A stretch of DNA of 5,741 nucleotides from Bacteroidales bacterium UBA4912 (GTDB lineage: Bacteria > Bacteroidota > Bacteroidia > Bacteroidales > Dysgonomonadaceae). Below are positions 1 through 5,198 of this stretch, in pieces (position 1 is the stretch's first letter; each line of letters begins with the position of its first letter). The stretch lies in assembly GCA_002398875.1 (NCBI GenBank), contig DHCC01000010.1, forward strand, positions 5,325 to 11,065. Direction: 5' to 3'. The notes under the pieces were generated by a model that had not been told where the DNA came from, did not search any database, and worked only from the letters and a program-made list of their open reading frames with translations. A program made the translations under genes and the position numbers.

Positions 1-161
1 TATTTGCCGCCTACTCGCATGTCGTTTGTTGCGCTGGGGCAGTGCCATAAAGGGTCGGCAAAGTTCCACCTGACGATGTGATCGGGTTGGGTGTAGTATT
101 TCCATACTTTTGCCACATCTGCATGTATGGCCGACTGTACTGTAATTTTCGTTGCTTCCAT
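1..161 (-). CDS. AHSA1/SRPBCC-family protein, N-terminal part (runs off the left edge)
   Basis: Reading the complementary strand from the ATG at 161-159 gives 53 codons without a stop before the window ends. The peptide begins MEATKITVQSAI and continues with HADVAKVWKYYTQPDHIVRW and then WHCPSATNDMRVGGK. This is the opening of the AHSA1-like branch of the START/SRPBCC fold: a first beta strand (residues 4-12), a helix with VWKYYTQPDHI (19-29), and the W-N-F / WHCPS / D-M-R-V-G-G-K block (32-53) typical of the bacterial 'activator of Hsp90 ATPase homologue' proteins of roughly 130-160 residues. These are cytoplasmic helix-grip proteins with a hydrophobic cavity; most bacterial members have no proven substrate, so no function is assigned. 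It follows the rhodanese gene by 30 bp on the same strand and has no promoter of its own that I can see, so co-transcription is likely. The family call is from recalled motifs; the C-terminal half is not visible. Confidence 0.85.
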   Translation of the reverse strand, partial: MEATKITVQSAIHADVAKVWKYYTQPDHIVRWNFADPLWHCPSATNDMRVGGK

Positions 162-191
162 ATGCTTGGATTTTTAATTGGTACTATATAT

Positions 192-488
192 TTACTTATA
201 CGATCTCCAACTGCCTCCGTTATATGCCTTAAATCCATTATTATTAAGCACTTTGACGGCATGCGCACTCCTGACTCCACTTTCGCAAACGACAATAACC
301 GGACTATCCTTGCTTATCATCACTATCTCTCCTTCAAGATCTGAGACCGGTATATTAACGGCCCCCTCGACATGACCGGCTACGTACTCTTCTTTTGTGC
401 GTACATCCAGCAACAGGGCGCCGTTGTTTATCTTATCTCTGAGATCGCCCTTATCGGGTAGTCCGAACAGTCTGCTTAAAATTCCCAT
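192..488 (-). CDS. single-domain rhodanese-like sulfurtransferase
   Basis: A 98-residue protein consisting of one rhodanese domain. The upstream signature LLLDVRTKEEYVAGHVEGA is at residues 26-43 and is followed by VNIPVSDLEGEI. The active-site loop CESGVRS is at 68-74, with Cys68 as the persulfide-forming residue and the loop length of small single-domain (GlpE/PspE-like) rhodaneses. The C-terminal FKAYNGGSWRSYK matches the usual 'v..l.GG...W' ending. There is no clear signal peptide; the N-terminal MGILSRLFGL is short and may be only an amphipathic helix, so a cytoplasmic location is likely. Such enzymes move sulfane sulfur from a donor such as thiosulfate or a persulfide to a thiol acceptor; the real donor here is unknown. 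It lies 49 bp downstream of the putative sulfate exporter on the same strand, supporting a sulfur-related operon. Its start codon sits at the edge of an inverted repeat (488-528). Confidence 0.93.
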   Translation of the reverse strand: MGILSRLFGLPDKGDLRDKINNGALLLDVRTKEEYVAGHVEGAVNIPVSDLEGEIVMISKDSPVIVVCESGVRSAHAVKVLNNNGFKAYNGGSWRSYK

Positions 489-528
489 ATAGTAATACTT
501 ATGAATTGGTTTTTTCTATATTACTATA
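488..528 (-). repeat. 10-bp perfect inverted repeat over the rhodanese start
   Basis: TATAGTAATA at 488-497 is the exact reverse complement of TATTACTATA at 519-528, leaving a 21-nt loop. On the minus strand the hairpin would fill most of the leader between the exporter and rhodanese genes, and its 3' arm includes the first base of the rhodanese ATG. It could tune translation or mRNA processing, but the stem is nearly all A/U with one G-C pair, so it may be weak or accidental in AT-rich DNA. It is not followed by a U-run in the transcribed direction, so I do not call it a terminator. Confidence 0.35.
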
Positions 529-537
529 AACAGAATT

Positions 538-1560
538 TCAGGAATAAAGTTTGCTGACTCCATATCCTCCAACTACAAGCCAGATGAATAGTATAAATGC
601 CAGAATGAAGGGTTTGAGTCCTGATTGCTTGAACTCTTTGAAATTGGTTTCTACACCGAGGGCTGTCATTGCCATGGTTAGCGCAAAATCGTCGGCAGTG
701 TTTATGCCGTCAACCAATACCTGAGGCAGTAGGTTGAGTGAATTGAAAGCTATGACAACAAGGAAGCCAAATGCAAACCATGGTATGGTGATTTTTGACT
801 TTTCGGCGGTTTCTATTCCTTGCTTACGGTTTTTTCTGCCTACAAGCAGACTCAATATCAACAGGAAGGGTGCAAGAAGTATAACTCTGATCATCTTCAC
901 GATAACGGCACTCTCAGCAATAGCTGTGTCGTTGACTGCATTGCCAGCTCCTACGACGTGTGCAACTTCGTGTATCGTTGATCCTATATATATTCCCATT
1001 TGCTGTGAGTTGAGGTTGAGCCATCCCATCTTATACATCAAGGGGTACAGAAACATTGAGATGGTACCAAAAATGACAACGGTGGATACTGCTATGGCGG
1101 TTTTGTGTGGCTGATTTTTTAAAACAGGCTCTGTGCCTAGTACGGCTGCTGCACCACATATTGCGCTACCTGCCGATGTGAGCGTTGTGAGGTGTGGGTC
1201 TAACTTGAGCATGCGCCCGACAAAATAGCCTAATGTTAATACACTTAATACCATAATTATGTCTACGATAATAGCTGCAGGTCCCACAGCTACTATATGC
1301 TGAAATGTGAGCCTGAATCCGTAGAAGATGATTGCTGCACGCAATATCTTTTTGCTGCAAAACTTGATTCCGGGCATCCATTGCTCGGGCGTTCGTTTAC
1401 GAAGTGTGTTTCCGTAAATCATTCCTATTATGATTCCGACAATTAGGGGACTAAGTGAGAGACTTTTGACAGAAGGCAACCGTGATATAAACAGTGCCAC
1501 CAATGATAGTGATACAATGAGAATGACCCCCTTAATAAAAGGTCCTTTATTATTTGACAT
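538..1560 (-). CDS. YeiH/UPF0324-family putative sulfate exporter (inner-membrane protein)
   Basis: A 340-residue polytopic membrane protein, the usual length for the UPF0324/YeiH family (Pfam Cons_hypoth698, 'putative sulfate exporter'). Hydrophobic segments run from about residue 10 to the C-terminus, roughly ten helices. Family landmarks are visible: SPLIVGIIIGMIYGN (37-51), the SAGSAICGAAA re-entrant-type motif (129-139), HEVAHVVGAGNAV (197-209), KMIRVILLAP (222-231) and MTALGVETNFKEF (298-310). The charged stretch GRKNRKQGIETAEKSK (241-256) is probably a loop on the cytoplasmic side. Sulfate export is the database name for the family; the substrate is not experimentally settled for most members. 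A rhodanese gene follows by 49 bp, which agrees with a sulfur role. The ATG at 1560 is chosen because it begins just before the first helix and lies 23 bp from a TAnnTTTG promoter element. Confidence 0.92.
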   Translation of the reverse strand: MSNNKGPFIKGVILIVSLSLVALFISRLPSVKSLSLSPLIVGIIIGMIYGNTLRKRTPEQWMPGIKFCSKKILRAAIIFYGFRLTFQHIVAVGPAAIIVDIIMVLSVLTLGYFVGRMLKLDPHLTTLTSAGSAICGAAAVLGTEPVLKNQPHKTAIAVSTVVIFGTISMFLYPLMYKMGWLNLNSQQMGIYIGSTIHEVAHVVGAGNAVNDTAIAESAVIVKMIRVILLAPFLLILSLLVGRKNRKQGIETAEKSKITIPWFAFGFLVVIAFNSLNLLPQVLVDGINTADDFALTMAMTALGVETNFKEFKQSGLKPFILAFILFIWLVVGGYGVSKLYS

Positions 1561-1583
1561 GAAGTGTAGTTTTGTTTCGGGTG

Positions 1584-1591
1584 CAAAATTA
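1584..1591 (-). promoter_or_regulatory. Bacteroidetes-type -7 element for the exporter operon
   Basis: On the minus strand this reads TAATTTTG followed by CACCC, an exact match to the Bacteroidetes TAnnTTTG -7 consensus, 23 bp before the exporter ATG. That distance gives a short leader of the usual kind. No TTTG-like -33 element is seen 19-21 bp further upstream, so the call rests on one element and position. Confidence 0.5.
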
Positions 1592-1642
1592 ACAAATTAA
1601 CTACATGTATATAGGTTTTTGAATTATGTTAACCTTTAAATA

Positions 1643-1666
1643 TATTCTAAATTGGAATTTAGAATA
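1643..1666. promoter_or_regulatory. upstream palindrome, candidate operator O1 of the winged-helix/nucleotidyltransferase cassette
   Basis: Two perfect 11-bp arms, TATTCTAAATT (1643-1653) and AATTTAGAATA (1656-1666), flank a GG centre. The site lies in the divergent region, about 15 bp upstream of the candidate -33 TTTG of the cassette promoter. It shares 16 of 22 central bases with the second palindrome at 1704-1735; both contain inverted copies of the half-site ATTnnAnATT separated by 2 nt. No T-run follows either arm, which argues against a terminator. Binding by the adjacent winged-helix protein is inference. Confidence 0.6.
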
Positions 1667-1680
1667 AAACATCTTATTTA

Positions 1681-1712
1681 TTTGTGTTTTAGTATTTTGT
1701 TTATTAATATTG
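1681..1712 (+). promoter_or_regulatory. candidate promoter of the winged-helix/nucleotidyltransferase cassette
   Basis: TTTG at 1681-1684 (-33) is followed after 20 nt by TAATATTG at 1705-1712, which fits the TAnnTTTG -7 consensus at 5 of 6 fixed positions. The spacing is the one expected for Bacteroidetes primary sigma promoters. The -7 element lies inside the left arm of the palindrome at 1704-1735, so a protein on that palindrome would block RNA polymerase. Predicted transcription would start near 1718, leaving a leader of about 30 nt. Confidence 0.5.
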
Positions 1713-1735
1713 CATATTCGAATATGGAATATTAA
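1704..1735. promoter_or_regulatory. promoter-overlapping palindrome, candidate operator O2
   Basis: A 32-bp palindrome centred between 1719 and 1720 in which 15 of 16 base pairs are complementary; the only mismatch is G1712 opposite G1727. The core CATATTCGAATATG is perfect, and the flanks TTAATATT and AATATTAA are perfect. It ends 13 bp before the ATG at 1749 and overlaps the candidate -7 element. Together with the related palindrome 65 bp upstream (centre to centre, about six helical turns) it looks like a two-operator autoregulatory site. Confidence 0.65.
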
Positions 1736-1748
1736 AATATTATCAAAA

Positions 1749-2246
1749 ATGATGAGTCCTGTAGATATCGTTATTCTTCTAAAAATCACATGTTACGGAG
1801 ATGAGGTTTGGAAACAATCTACTCTAGCTGATTCATTAGGTATAAGTCAGTCTGAGGTGAGTAAATCGTTGAGAAGATCTAAATTTGCCGGACTACTGGA
1901 TCCAAGTGGAAAGAACATTATGAAAAGTGCTTTATTTGAGTTTTTACAATATGGTTTTAGATACGTCTTTCCTATAAAACCAGGACCAATTGTTCGTGGA
2001 GTACCTACTTCTCATTCAGCAAAACCTCTTAGTGAGTACATAGAAAGTACTGAAGCATATGTTTGGCCGTATGTAAAAGGAAGTGTTAGGGGGCACAGTA
2101 TTATACCGTTGTATCCATCCGTTCCTGAGGCAGCTTTAAAAGACGTAAAGCTTTATGAATTATTAGCTTTGTCTGATGCTCTAAGAGTCGGCAGGACAAG
2201 AGAAAGAAATTTGGCTATTGAAGAATTAAATAAACGAATATTTTGA
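1749..2246 (+). CDS. winged-helix DNA-binding protein, probable antitoxin/repressor of the nucleotidyltransferase cassette
   Basis: A 165-residue protein. The N-terminal 60 residues form a MarR-like winged helix-turn-helix: helix 1 around SPVDIVILLKITCYG (3-17), then QSTLADSLGISQSEVSKSL (23-41) as the helix-turn-helix, with the recognition helix at about 33-43. The C-terminal part has no catalytic motif I know but contains strongly patterned blocks: YVFPIKPGPIVRGVPTSHSA (72-91), YVWPYVKGSVRGHS (104-117), LYPSVPEA (121-128) and LYELLALSDALRVGRTRER (135-153). I recall these from a family of small DNA-binding proteins encoded directly upstream of AbiEii-like nucleotidyltransferases in many phyla. 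The ATG at 1749 is preferred (1752 is also possible) over the in-frame TTG at 1710, which lies inside the palindrome and would add 13 residues without resemblance to the family. Its stop overlaps the presumed TTG start of the next gene by 4 nt, indicating translational coupling. The antitoxin role is inferred from the layout. Confidence 0.82.
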   Translation: MMSPVDIVILLKITCYGDEVWKQSTLADSLGISQSEVSKSLRRSKFAGLLDPSGKNIMKSALFEFLQYGFRYVFPIKPGPIVRGVPTSHSAKPLSEYIESTEAYVWPYVKGSVRGHSIIPLYPSVPEAALKDVKLYELLALSDALRVGRTRERNLAIEELNKRIF

Positions 2247-2930
2247 AAAACACTTTAATTAACAGAGAAGCAACACTAACGATCGCTAATGCATTAGGTG
2301 AATTAAATGAATATGTTGTTTATGTTGGAGGAGGCTGTTGTAAGTTTTTATATTGACGACCCGGCAGCTGATGATGTGCGACCAACAAAAGACATAGACA
2401 TTGTATTAGAAATTGCCAGTTTAGTTGAACTAGAGGAGGTTCGAACCAAATTAACAAAAAAAGGCTTCTATCAATCTAACGAGGATGATGTGATGTGTCG
2501 ATTTAGATATAAAGATATTAAAGTAGATGTTATGTCTACAAAAGAAATTGGTTGGGCACCTGCAAATCCTTGGTTCGAGAAAGGTTATAATAATTTGATC
2601 CAGGTTAATATGGACCAAACTCAAATTAATTGCTTATCTCTACCTTATTATTTAGCAACTAAATTCGCTGCATTTTATGCTCGTGGTAGAAATGATCCTC
2701 GCACAAGTCATGATTTTGAAGATATAGTATATCTACTGAATTTCAATTCGAGCATTGTTGAACATGTTAAAAATTCAAACCATGTTTTAAAACAATACTT
2801 GATAAAATGTTTTAAGGATATATTGAGTGACTCTGTTAAACAGGAAGCTATATTAGGGAATTTATTCTATGAGGATCAGGAATACAGATTCAATAAAATA
2901 ATTGATAAACTTAAAAAATCATGTGTTTAA
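2243..2930 (+). pseudogene. AbiEii/MNT-like nucleotidyltransferase, frameshifted in the Gly-Gly motif (longest intact reading frame 2307-2930)
   Basis: Read from TTG 2243, the first frame gives MKNTLINREATLTIANALGE, then LNEYVVYVGG, and stops at TGA 2354. Read in the next frame (open from ATG 2307 to TAA 2928-2930, 207 residues) it gives AVVSFYIDDPAADDVRPTKD, then IDIVLEIASL. Joined at 2327-2333 by removing one base, the two make a continuous protein of about 228 residues with the nucleotidyltransferase signature: hGG, the DID carboxylates about 20 residues later, and a third carboxylate in KVDVM. The C-terminal helical part includes LSLPYYLATKFAAFYARGRN and RTSHDFEDIVYLL, typical of the AbiEii/DUF1814-like group that transfers nucleotides, in some toxins to tRNA ends. 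The 207-residue frame alone lacks the Gly-Gly motif and first helix, so it should not be active. The cause may be mutation, sequence error or recoding. It is AT-rich in places (12 G/C in 2761-2820). Family call is firm; toxin function is inference. Confidence 0.82.
2327..2336 (+). other. site of the single-base frameshift in the nucleotidyltransferase
   Basis: The run GGAGGAGGCT reads V-G-G-G-C-C in the upstream frame and E-E-A-V-V in the downstream frame. The family pattern VGGAVVS is restored if one purine of this run is removed, so the ancestral sequence was probably one base shorter. The GGAGGAGG string is a repeat prone to slippage and also resembles a Shine-Dalgarno sequence. Confidence 0.75.
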
Positions 2931-2952
2931 TTGAAACTCACTTTTGTCACAT

Positions 2953-3879
2953 ATGAGAACAGCAATTACTGATAACTTATCACGTTTTTTTACTCAGCCT
3001 TATCCTTTTTATTACAAGGGTAAATCGTTATGGATTATAGCGGCGATTCTATTTGTCTTTTCATTCGTTTTCAACTATTTCTTTCAACCTTTCAATGTGT
3101 ATCATCCTGAACATAAAATGAGCTATTTAATGATCTCGGTGATTCACTCCATAACTCCCTTTGTCATCATATTGCTATTTTCTGTTTTTAGTGTATCCCC
3201 TGAGACTGAAGAGAGGTGGACAGTACTCAAGGAGATGTTGCTGCTGGTGATACTGCTTTTTATTGTGGGTATTGTTCAGTTTCTTATTCGTGATATAATT
3301 TATGATAATCCTGACAACTGGTCGTGGAAATATTTCTTTGAAGAGATCAGAAACACGTTTTTGGTCGGGTCGCTAATCGCGATAATTCTTATATCGCTTA
3401 ACTTCAACCGGCTGAATTACTGGAATAAAAAGCGGGCAGATGAGCTGAATCTCTCTTCTATCAAAAATAATAACCAAAGTGATAAAAAGGACGTTGATGA
3501 TTCAGGTGTTGATGATTCAGGTGTTTTTATTGAGACTCAGGTGAAAGCGGATGATTTTAAGCTAAAGGTTGATAACCTGTTGTTTGCTAAGTCTGAGGGT
3601 AATTATATTGAGTTTTATTTGATGGATGTGAGGAGCGTTACGGATATGACAGTCAACAAGTTTGTTAAGCGACTAACGCTTAAAGATCTGGAGTCGGCAT
3701 TGAAACCTTTTCCTGAAATAATCAGAACTCACAGGTCTTATCTTGTGAACTTGAATCAGATTATGGGTGTTGAGGGAAATGCTCAGGGTTATAAACTCAG
3801 GCTTAAGGATTATGACGGAACGGTTCCTGTATCGCGTAATATGATCGGTAACTTTAACAATGTGATGAACGGAAATTAG
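2953..3879 (+). CDS. membrane-anchored LytTR-domain transcriptional regulator
   Basis: A 308-residue protein. The N-terminal half has four hydrophobic helices at about residues 26-45, 57-80, 93-112 and 136-152. A polar linker (about 158-198) follows, then a C-terminal LytTR DNA-binding domain (about 200-302). Diagnostic LytTR features are VDNLLFAKSEGNYIEFY (206-222), KRLTLKDLESALKPFPEIIR (239-258), the hallmark THRSYLVNLNQI (259-270) and VPVSRNMIGNF (291-301). This is the 'membrane sensor + LytTR' one-component layout common in Bacteroidetes, expected to bind DNA from the inner membrane; the ligand is unknown. The ATG at 2953 is preferred to the TTG at 2944, which adds only MSH. It begins 22 bp after the nucleotidyltransferase stop but is probably a separate unit with the acyltransferase downstream. 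The linker contains a duplicated pentapeptide VDDSG. No receiver domain is present, so it is not a classical two-component response regulator. Confidence 0.93.
   Translation: MRTAITDNLSRFFTQPYPFYYKGKSLWIIAAILFVFSFVFNYFFQPFNVYHPEHKMSYLMISVIHSITPFVIILLFSVFSVSPETEERWTVLKEMLLLVILLFIVGIVQFLIRDIIYDNPDNWSWKYFFEEIRNTFLVGSLIAIILISLNFNRLNYWNKKRADELNLSSIKNNNQSDKKDVDDSGVDDSGVFIETQVKADDFKLKVDNLLFAKSEGNYIEFYLMDVRSVTDMTVNKFVKRLTLKDLESALKPFPEIIRTHRSYLVNLNQIMGVEGNAQGYKLRLKDYDGTVPVSRNMIGNFNNVMNGN
3493..3522 (+). repeat. exact 15-bp tandem duplication in the LytTR protein linker
   Basis: GTTGATGATTCAGGT occurs twice back to back (3493-3507 and 3508-3522) and is followed by a further GTT. It is in frame and encodes VDDSG-VDDSG (residues 181-190) in the acidic linker between the last membrane helix and the LytTR domain. 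Because the unit is a multiple of three, copy-number change would only alter linker length. Confidence 0.9.
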
Positions 3880-3880
3880 G

Positions 3881-3916
3881 TTGCAATTCGTAACAAACTT
3901 GTTGTTCGTAACAATA
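3881..3916. repeat. two 18-bp tandem near-repeats between the LytTR and acyltransferase genes
   Basis: TTGCAATTCGTAACAA (3881-3896) and TTGTTGTTCGTAACAA (3899-3914) agree at 13 of 16 bases, with the exact decamer TTCGTAACAA repeated 18 bp apart. The second copy also contains the small inverted repeat TTGTT-CGT-AACAA. Paired direct repeats upstream of a target gene are the usual form of LytTR binding sites, though the canonical start-to-start distance is nearer 21 bp and the sequence does not match the published consensus well. It is a candidate binding site for the adjacent regulator. Confidence 0.5.
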
Positions 3917-3972
3917 ATCTTGTCGCTCATCCCAATGTGTGGGAATTATAATTTCAGGATGTTTTTTCAATC

Positions 3973-3980
3973 TAATTTTG
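3973..3980 (+). promoter_or_regulatory. Bacteroidetes-type -7 element before the acyltransferase gene
   Basis: TAATTTTG exactly matches TAnnTTTG and lies 15 bp before the ATG at 3996. No TTTG -33 element is found 19-21 bp upstream, which would fit a promoter that depends on an activator, possibly the LytTR protein acting at the repeats at 3881-3916. The leader would be very short. Confidence 0.42.
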
Positions 3981-3995
3981 TCGCAAAAAAAGATT

Positions 3996-5138
3996 ATGCG
4001 CAGATACGATTTAGATTGGTTGAGAGTGATAGCATTTGCATTACTGATTTTTTATCATGTAGGGATGTTTTTTGTGCCCTGGGGTTGGCATATTAAGAAT
4101 AATGAGACTTACGAAAGTCTGACTGGCCCAATGTGGTTTCTTAATCAGTGGAGATTGCCGCTATTGTTTGTGATTTCGGGAATGGGTACTTACTTTTCAC
4201 TGCAGAAGAGAACCGGTGGGCAGTTTATGCGTGAGAGGGTTATCAGACTACTTATTCCTTTTGTTTTTGGTATGTTATTTATCATTCCTCCGCAGGTTTA
4301 TATTGAGCGACTTGCAAATAATCAGGTTTCGGGCAGTTATCTTGATTTTTGGCCTTCTGAAGCTTTTATCGGCACTTATCCCGAAGGGAATATCAGTTGG
4401 CATCACCTTTGGTTTATATTGTATCTTTTGTTGTTTTCTTTGATTTTGACTCCTCTGTTTATAAGCATCAAAAAGGGGTTCAGTAAAGGTGTAATAAAGA
4501 AAATTATCTCTAAACCTTTGGGGTTGTATATGTTCATCTTCCCTCTTTTTCTGTGGGAATGGTTATTGCAGCCGTTTTTCCCGGTTACGCATGCTTTGAT
4601 TGGAGATTGGTTTAACATTATCAGCTCTATTACTCTTTTCATTTTTGGATTCATTATAATTACTACTAAAGAAACTTTTTGGCATTCTGTTAAGAAGTAT
4701 CGTTATATATATTTATCTGTGGGGATAGTATGCTTTTCTGCTATGGTTTATATTGTTAATAATTACGAGGACTCCCCTACAAGGCATACGATTGAAGCTT
4801 TTATTAAGGTGATTAATCTATGGTCATGGGTTATTACTCTGTTTGGCTTTGCTGCAAGATATCTTAATAGTAACAGCTCTGCTTTGAAGTATGCTAATCA
4901 GGCTGTTTACCCGTTTTACATTCTACATCAAACGATTATAGTCATTATAGGTTACTACATGATTGATTTGGATTGGCCGATTGGTGCTAAAGGGTCCGTA
5001 ATGATTATTGGAACTTTCGGTATTACTTGGGTGATTTATGAATTCCTTATCAGGAGATGGAAGATTTTCAGACCGCTGTTTGGTTTGAAAAATGAACCGG
5101 CTAAAGCAACTGGAATGTTAGTTAACAATTACAGATAA
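3996..5138 (+). CDS. acyltransferase-3 family membrane protein (OpgC/OafA-like)
   Basis: A 380-residue integral membrane protein with about ten hydrophobic helices and the acyltransferase-3 (Pfam PF01757) pattern. It opens with RRYDLDWLRVIAFALLIFYH (2-21), where the R/D-x-D-W-L-R start and the His of YHVG (His21) are the family's conserved catalytic-region residues. It continues with WRLPLLFVISGMGTYFSL (52-69), RERVIRLLIPFVFGMLF (79-95), WHHLWFILYLLLF (135-147) and, near the end, AVYPFYILHQTIIVIIGYY (303-321). Members use cytoplasmic acyl-CoA to acylate sugars or glycans at the membrane; the acceptor cannot be read from sequence. The ATG at 3996 is chosen because the family starts right at RxxDLDWLR; an upstream in-frame ATG (3939) would add 19 residues overlapping the -7 element. 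It follows the LytTR regulator by 116 bp, which suggests regulation by it. Confidence 0.92.
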   Translation: MRRYDLDWLRVIAFALLIFYHVGMFFVPWGWHIKNNETYESLTGPMWFLNQWRLPLLFVISGMGTYFSLQKRTGGQFMRERVIRLLIPFVFGMLFIIPPQVYIERLANNQVSGSYLDFWPSEAFIGTYPEGNISWHHLWFILYLLLFSLILTPLFISIKKGFSKGVIKKIISKPLGLYMFIFPLFLWEWLLQPFFPVTHALIGDWFNIISSITLFIFGFIIITTKETFWHSVKKYRYIYLSVGIVCFSAMVYIVNNYEDSPTRHTIEAFIKVINLWSWVITLFGFAARYLNSNSSALKYANQAVYPFYILHQTIIVIIGYYMIDLDWPIGAKGSVMIIGTFGITWVIYEFLIRRWKIFRPLFGLKNEPAKATGMLVNNYR

Positions 5139-5198
5139 ACTAAAATCAAATAGCAGATGTTATATTGCATATTTAGTAATCATTTAAATAAGATTATT

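Noticed and set aside
11..295. 94-codon minus-strand reading frame across the left edge
   Set aside because: It overlaps both the rhodanese and the AHSA1 gene in another frame, and its peptide has no recognisable pattern; the AHSA1 frame (161 to the edge) matches a known family.
734..1114. 126-codon plus-strand reading frame inside the exporter gene
   Set aside because: It is antisense to a strongly conserved membrane protein and shows no family motif; a shadow frame.
1643..1666. The palindrome as a transcription terminator
   Set aside because: Both flanking genes are transcribed away from it, no T-run follows, and the stem is AT-rich.
1710..1748. TTG at 1710 as the start of the winged-helix protein
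   Set aside because: It lies within the palindrome and upstream of the predicted transcription start; the added residues are AT-rich spacer, and ATG 1749 begins at the conserved sequence.
2327..2334. GGAGGAGG as a ribosome binding site
   Set aside because: It sits inside the coding sequence with no start codon at a suitable distance downstream, and Bacteroidetes make little use of such sites; it is treated as the frameshift locus.
2939..2946. CACTTTTG as a -7 element for the LytTR gene
   Set aside because: It has one consensus mismatch, no -33 partner, and ends only 6 bp before the ATG, leaving no room for a leader.
4403..4654. 83-codon minus-strand reading frame within the acyltransferase gene
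   Set aside because: Antisense shadow of a membrane protein with no motif or promoter.
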